Positions 59,966 through 64,000 of a stretch of 64,000 nucleotides of DNA are shown in pieces. The DNA comes from OLB11 sp041392835 (GTDB taxonomy: Bacteria > Bacteroidota > Bacteroidia > Chitinophagales > Chitinophagaceae). The first letter of the stretch is position 1. The number at the start of each line of letters is the position of its first letter. The notes beneath the pieces are model-generated. The model ran no database searches and was not told where the DNA came from. It saw only the letters and a list, made by a program, of their open reading frames with translations. The DNA is taken from NCBI GenBank assembly GCA_041392835.1, contig JAWKLF010000004.1:1-64000 (forward strand). Direction: 5' to 3'. The translations under genes and the position numbers were made by a program.

Positions 59966-62343
59966 TCGTATTTAGTATTTGTTTATTGTCAAGCCATACA
60001 CTTTGGAGCGCCAACGCTTCTCGAAGTGATAGCATAGATATACGCAAAACTATAATAGAAATGGATATATTAGATTTTAGTTCAAAAAATATTAATGCCA
60101 AAGCCACCATATCTATTCGTAGTAAACAAAATAATATCAATCAGGTGTTATTTGATTTAGAGGGCCTTACCGTAGATAGCGTATGGATGAATGGCACATC
60201 AGCAAGCTTTAATCATATTGGTCAGACTTTGACAGTAATAAATAATATCACACTTCAAAACAACGACACCGCACTGTATACTATTTTTTATCATGGTGTA
60301 CCTATAAGTGATGCCACTTGGGGAGGTTTTAGTTTTGTAGGCAATTATGCTTTTCAGATGGGTGTTGGCTTTAATGCACAACCTCATAGTTTTGGCAGAA
60401 CCTGGCATCCCTGTTTTGATAATTTTGTGGAACGCACTCCTTATGAATTTTTTATAACAACTCAAAACGATAAGATGGCTGTCTGCAATGGCTTATTTAT
60501 AGACTCATCAACTACACAAAACAATGAAAAAATATGGCATTGGAAATTGGATGAAGAAATTCCAAGTTATTTAGCCTCTGTATCAGTAAGTCAATATGTA
60601 TGGGTTACTCAAACGCTCAATGGTATGCAAGGAAGCAAACAAGCCTTACTTGCCTGTCAAGCAAGTGATACAAGCAATGTTAAAGGCTCTTTTGCAAATT
60701 TACAAGACTCCTACACAATGCTCGAATCTCGTTTTGGTCCTTACCAATGGAGTCGTGTAGGATTTACTTTAGTACCCTTCAATGCAGGAGCCATGGAACA
60801 TGCTACTAATATACATATTGGCATTCCATATATTGATGGCACTTTATCCTACCAAACTTTAATAGCACATGAGCTTTCACACCATTGGTGGGGCGATCTA
60901 GTTACTTGTAGCAGTGCTGAAGATATGTGGCTCAATGAAGGTTTTGCTTCATACTGCGAAATGTTACACACCGAACAAGTAAGCGGCTATAACAGCTATA
61001 TAGATGATTACAAATCAAATCACTATCAAGTTCTCTCTTCTGCACATATAAACGATGATGGCTATAAGGCTGTATCACCAATAGATTCATTACATACATA
61101 CGGCACCACAGTTTATAACAAAGGTGCAGATATGCTACATACACTTCGCAGCTATCTCGGTGAAAATTTATTTTTTGCCAGCCTTAAAGCTTTTATTGAC
61201 AGCAATAAATTTAAGTCTATTTCTACTCAACAGTTAAGTACTTTTTTGACTTCATATACTGGAAAAAATATGCAACCATTTTTTGACGATTGGATATTAT
61301 CGCCTGGTTTCCCTCATTTTTCTATTGATTCTCAACAAGTGAAGTTGAATAACAACCTTTATGAAGTGCATACTTTTTTGAGACAACGAAAACATCACAA
61401 CACACATTATTTTCAACAAGTACCAATGGAAATTGGCTTTTATGATGCACAATGGAATCTTCATATTTACACGTTGCACTTTATTAATCAGTGTATGGAC
61501 TTCTTTGTCAAACTGCCTTTTGAACCTGTGCTAACTGTATTAGACCCCAACTATAAACTAAGCGATGCCATAAGCGACGAAGAACAAGTAATAAAAAGTG
61601 TGGGCACAAAAAGCTTTTCACAAGCAAAATGCAATGCCATAATTAAAACCGTAACAGATTCTTCATTTTTACGAATTGAACACCATTGGGTAGCTCCTGA
61701 CCGTTTTAAACAAAATGCCAATGGATATGTATTGCACAATAATCGTTATTGGAATATACAAACAATTGATGAACAAAACATAGAAGGCCTACTTCAATTT
61801 AGATATGATGCTTTTGCTCCAAATCAATTTTTAGATAGCAATTGGCTCAAAAATACAGAAGATAGCATACATATTTTTTATAGAAAAAACAGCAAAGAAG
61901 ATTGGGCTCCCATTGCAGATAGCTTACAACCTGGTAGCATTACAGATAGACGTGGCAATATATATGCTAAAACAATTAAAGCTGGCGAATATTGTTTGGG
62001 CATCAAGCGAAGCTTATACACAGATATCATGCAATCTGAAATAGCATTAGGTGCTTGTACATTAGTAACACAAACTCAGCAAATACAATTAGAAGATGCA
62101 AAACCTTCTTACTCAATTTTCCCTAATCCAACGCATACTTATTTTAAAGTGCTTTCTACTGACAACTCGAATCAGGATAGCTATATTAGTTTAAAAAATC
62201 AATTTGGGGTCACTATTTGGGAAAAAAAATTAGAACTAAACCAGGCCTATAACACTGCCAATTTGCCATCGGGTTTTTATTTTATAGAAATAAAAAATCA
62301 AACAAATAAACTGTACACAAACAAATTGTGCATAATGAATTAA
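59947..62343 (+). CDS. M1-family aminopeptidase with T9SS sorting domain
   Basis: This 798-residue protein has a signal peptide (about 1-22, LWSANA). The M1 N-terminal beta domain runs to about 190. The exopeptidase loop reads GAMEH in place of GAMEN, followed by the gluzincin motif IAHELSHHWWGD (HExxH) with the third ligand Glu in WLNEGFASYCEML. The ~80-residue C-terminal T9SS domain (SIFPNPTHTYFKVLS) sends it out of the cell. It likely trims extracellular peptides, complementing the metalloprotease and peptide transporter nearby. The 5' end overlaps the divergent gene. Confidence 0.92.
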   Translation: MKFFLSLVFSICLLSSHTLWSANASRSDSIDIRKTIIEMDILDFSSKNINAKATISIRSKQNNINQVLFDLEGLTVDSVWMNGTSASFNHIGQTLTVINNITLQNNDTALYTIFYHGVPISDATWGGFSFVGNYAFQMGVGFNAQPHSFGRTWHPCFDNFVERTPYEFFITTQNDKMAVCNGLFIDSSTTQNNEKIWHWKLDEEIPSYLASVSVSQYVWVTQTLNGMQGSKQALLACQASDTSNVKGSFANLQDSYTMLESRFGPYQWSRVGFTLVPFNAGAMEHATNIHIGIPYIDGTLSYQTLIAHELSHHWWGDLVTCSSAEDMWLNEGFASYCEMLHTEQVSGYNSYIDDYKSNHYQVLSSAHINDDGYKAVSPIDSLHTYGTTVYNKGADMLHTLRSYLGENLFFASLKAFIDSNKFKSISTQQLSTFLTSYTGKNMQPFFDDWILSPGFPHFSIDSQQVKLNNNLYEVHTFLRQRKHHNTHYFQQVPMEIGFYDAQWNLHIYTLHFINQCMDFFVKLPFEPVLTVLDPNYKLSDAISDEEQVIKSVGTKSFSQAKCNAIIKTVTDSSFLRIEHHWVAPDRFKQNANGYVLHNNRYWNIQTIDEQNIEGLLQFRYDAFAPNQFLDSNWLKNTEDSIHIFYRKNSKEDWAPIADSLQPGSITDRRGNIYAKTIKAGEYCLGIKRSLYTDIMQSEIALGACTLVTQTQQIQLEDAKPSYSIFPNPTHTYFKVLSTDNSNQDSYISLKNQFGVTIWEKKLELNQAYNTANLPSGFYFIEIKNQTNKLYTNKLCIMN

Positions 62344-62348
62344 TTTTG
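62341..62348 (+). promoter_or_regulatory. -7 box for hutU, overlapping the stop of the M1 gene
   Basis: TAATTTTG matches TAnnTTTG; its TAA is the stop codon of the upstream gene. The hutU ATG lies 25 bp further on. Confidence 0.45.
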
Positions 62349-62373
62349 CCCTTCATTAAAAAAATAACATTAC

Positions 62374-64000
62374 ATGTCGTATCAACATACCCAAATAAAA
62401 GCACCAACAGGTAACCAGTTGCACTGTAAAAATTGGATAGCAGAAGCTGCTTATAGAATGATTCAAAACAATCTTGACCCCGAAGTAGCCGAAAGACCCG
62501 ATGAGTTAATTGTCTATGGTGGTTTGGGCAAAGCAGCTCGAAATTGGGATAGCTACGACAAAATTTTATCTTCCTTAGAAAAATTAGAAGAAAATGAAAC
62601 CCTTATGGTACAAAGTGGCAAGCCAGTGGGCATATTGAGAAGCCACAAAGATGCACCTCGAGTACTCATTGCGAATAGCAACTTGGTGGGCCAATGGGCT
62701 AACTGGGACCACTTTAGAGAACTAGATGCTAAAGGACTTATGATGTATGGTCAAATGACAGCAGGAAGTTGGATATATATAGGCAGTCAGGGAATTGTTC
62801 AAGGCACGTATGAAACGTATTTGAGCTTGGCCGAAAAACATTTTAAAGGCACTTTAAAAGGCACACTTAATGTAACCTCTGGTTTGGGCGGCATGGGTGG
62901 TGCTCAACCATTGGCTATCACAATGAACGAAGGCGTTTGCTTAGCAGCCGATGTAGAAGCATGGCGTATTAAAAAAAGAATTGAAACCAAATACATTGAT
63001 AAATATTACGAAAATATAGACGAGGCTATAGACGAAGCACTTCGTGCAAAAGAACTACAAGAAGCCATTTCTATAGGTGTAGTGTGCAATGCAGTAGAAT
63101 TACTTTCTCGCTTAGTAGAACGAAATATAATCCCTGATACTCTTACTGACCAAACATCTGCTCACGACGAACTGATAGGTTACTACCCTGTAGGCTATAG
63201 CGTAGAAAATGCCAATACACTCAGAGAAAAAGACCCTAAAGCCTATATTGAAAAAAGTTTAGATACCATGGCAGAGCATGTAAAACTCATGTTAGCACTA
63301 CAACAAAAAGGCAGTATCACATTTGACTATGGAAATAATTTAAGAGGGCAAGCACATGATAAACGGGATATAAAAAATGCGTTTGATTTTCCTGGGTTTG
63401 TACCAGCCTATATAAGACCTTTATTTTGTGAAGGCAAAGGACCATTTAGATGGGTAGCACTCAGTGGCGACCCCGAAGATATTTACAAAACTGACGAGGC
63501 CCTAAAAAAATTATTTCCAGAAAACAAAGGACTCATTCGTTGGCTCAACATGGCTAAAGAAAAAATAGCGTTTCAAGGACTACCTGCACGTATATGTTGG
63601 CTTGGCATGGGAGAGCGCGAAAAAGCAGGATTGCTTTTTAATGAAATGGTAAGAAATGGAGAATTAAAAGCCCCTATCGTTATTGGAAGAGATCACTTAG
63701 ATTGTGGCAGTGTGGCATCGCCCAACAGAGAAACAGAAGCTATGAAAGATGGCAGCGATGCTGTAGCAGACTGGCCTATTTTGAATGCCTTGATAAATAC
63801 TGCTGGTGGTGCTAGTTGGGTTAGTTTTCATCATGGTGGTGGTGTAGGCATGGGCTATAGCCTACATGCTGGCATGGTAATAGTAGCTGATGGCACAAGC
63901 GATGCAGACGAAAGATTAAAACGAGTACTACACAATGACCCTGCTATGGGTGTACTTAGACACACAGATGCTGGCTATGACGAAGCAATAAATTGTGGAA
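62374..64000 (+). CDS. hutU: Urocanate hydratase, 3' end outside window
   Basis: The frame starts at ATG 62374 and stays open to the window edge (542 codons, family ~550-560), so only the tail is missing. Urocanase adds water to urocanate in histidine breakdown. Seen motifs are YGGLGKAARNWDSY, QSGKPVGILRSH, MTAGSWIYIGSQGIVQGTYET, TSGLGGMGGAQPLA (NAD binding), RICWLGMGER, RDHLDCGSVASPNRE (the Cys-containing active-site segment) and SFHHGGGVGMGYS. Its context is amino-acid use, next to secreted peptidases. No other hut gene is visible. Confidence 0.95.
   Translation, partial: MSYQHTQIKAPTGNQLHCKNWIAEAAYRMIQNNLDPEVAERPDELIVYGGLGKAARNWDSYDKILSSLEKLEENETLMVQSGKPVGILRSHKDAPRVLIANSNLVGQWANWDHFRELDAKGLMMYGQMTAGSWIYIGSQGIVQGTYETYLSLAEKHFKGTLKGTLNVTSGLGGMGGAQPLAITMNEGVCLAADVEAWRIKKRIETKYIDKYYENIDEAIDEALRAKELQEAISIGVVCNAVELLSRLVERNIIPDTLTDQTSAHDELIGYYPVGYSVENANTLREKDPKAYIEKSLDTMAEHVKLMLALQQKGSITFDYGNNLRGQAHDKRDIKNAFDFPGFVPAYIRPLFCEGKGPFRWVALSGDPEDIYKTDEALKKLFPENKGLIRWLNMAKEKIAFQGLPARICWLGMGEREKAGLLFNEMVRNGELKAPIVIGRDHLDCGSVASPNRETEAMKDGSDAVADWPILNALINTAGGASWVSFHHGGGVGMGYSLHAGMVIVADGTSDADERLKRVLHNDPAMGVLRHTDAGYDEAINCG

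Noticed and set aside
62374..64000. Truncated hutU pseudogene
   Set aside because: The frame is open to the last base of the window; the missing tail is due to the window edge.

Overview
The window is AT-rich and almost certainly from a Bacteroidota genome, probably a Chitinophagales/Saprospirales-like lineage. The evidence is type IX secretion (T9SS) C-terminal domains, a SusC-like TonB receptor, DUF5686/DUF5689/DUF6089 proteins, a class III glutamine synthetase, futalosine-route menaquinone genes, and TAnnTTTG promoter boxes in place of a classical -10. The exact family cannot be fixed from the sequence alone.

1-14.1 kb is an accessory, defence-rich region. It holds the 3' end of a DUF262/HNH-type gene with a DUF3644 gene, a three-gene operon encoding a membrane-anchored J-domain protein, a decayed IS91-family element with its tyrosine recombinase, and a restriction-modification module (PLD-fold nuclease, two large N6-adenine-type methyltransferases, XRE controller). 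A decayed IS3-family element closes the region. The modules are separated by attC-like hairpin junctions. Each module bounded on both sides begins with a GTT-containing motif and ends with its reverse complement.

14-24.6 kb is core chromosome: two large envelope proteins, a DUF721 protein, an NtrC-like regulator without HTH, iscX, ferredoxin, pckA and a YceI lipoprotein. 24.7-29.1 kb is the most unusual stretch. A tRNA-Arg(ACG) gene is followed, on the minus strand, by eleven tandem ~363-bp units. Each unit contains a GIY-YIG nuclease gene whose 3' end runs into a tRNA-like sequence, in which the anticodon arm is replaced by an 18-nt inverted repeat, and then a terminator. Three short tRNA-like repeats lie upstream.

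29.2-64 kb is ordinary core genome: rlmH, tRNA-Met, a methyltransferase, folE, queD, mqnB, mqnD, a GNAT protein, an ABC-2 exporter, surE, a TonB receptor/DUF5689 lipoprotein/T9SS protein operon, a histidine kinase, obgE, adk, glnN, an outer-membrane protein, a PKD protein, lipB, an RluA-family synthase, a TonB energy transducer, a peptide transporter, a secreted metalloprotease next to a free-standing relative of its propeptide, an M1 peptidase and the start of hutU.

Several otherwise good genes (pckA, yceI, lipB, tonB, the PKD gene) and many array units carry single-base frameshifts, some at homopolymers. This looks more like residual consensus errors in a long-read assembly than true decay.
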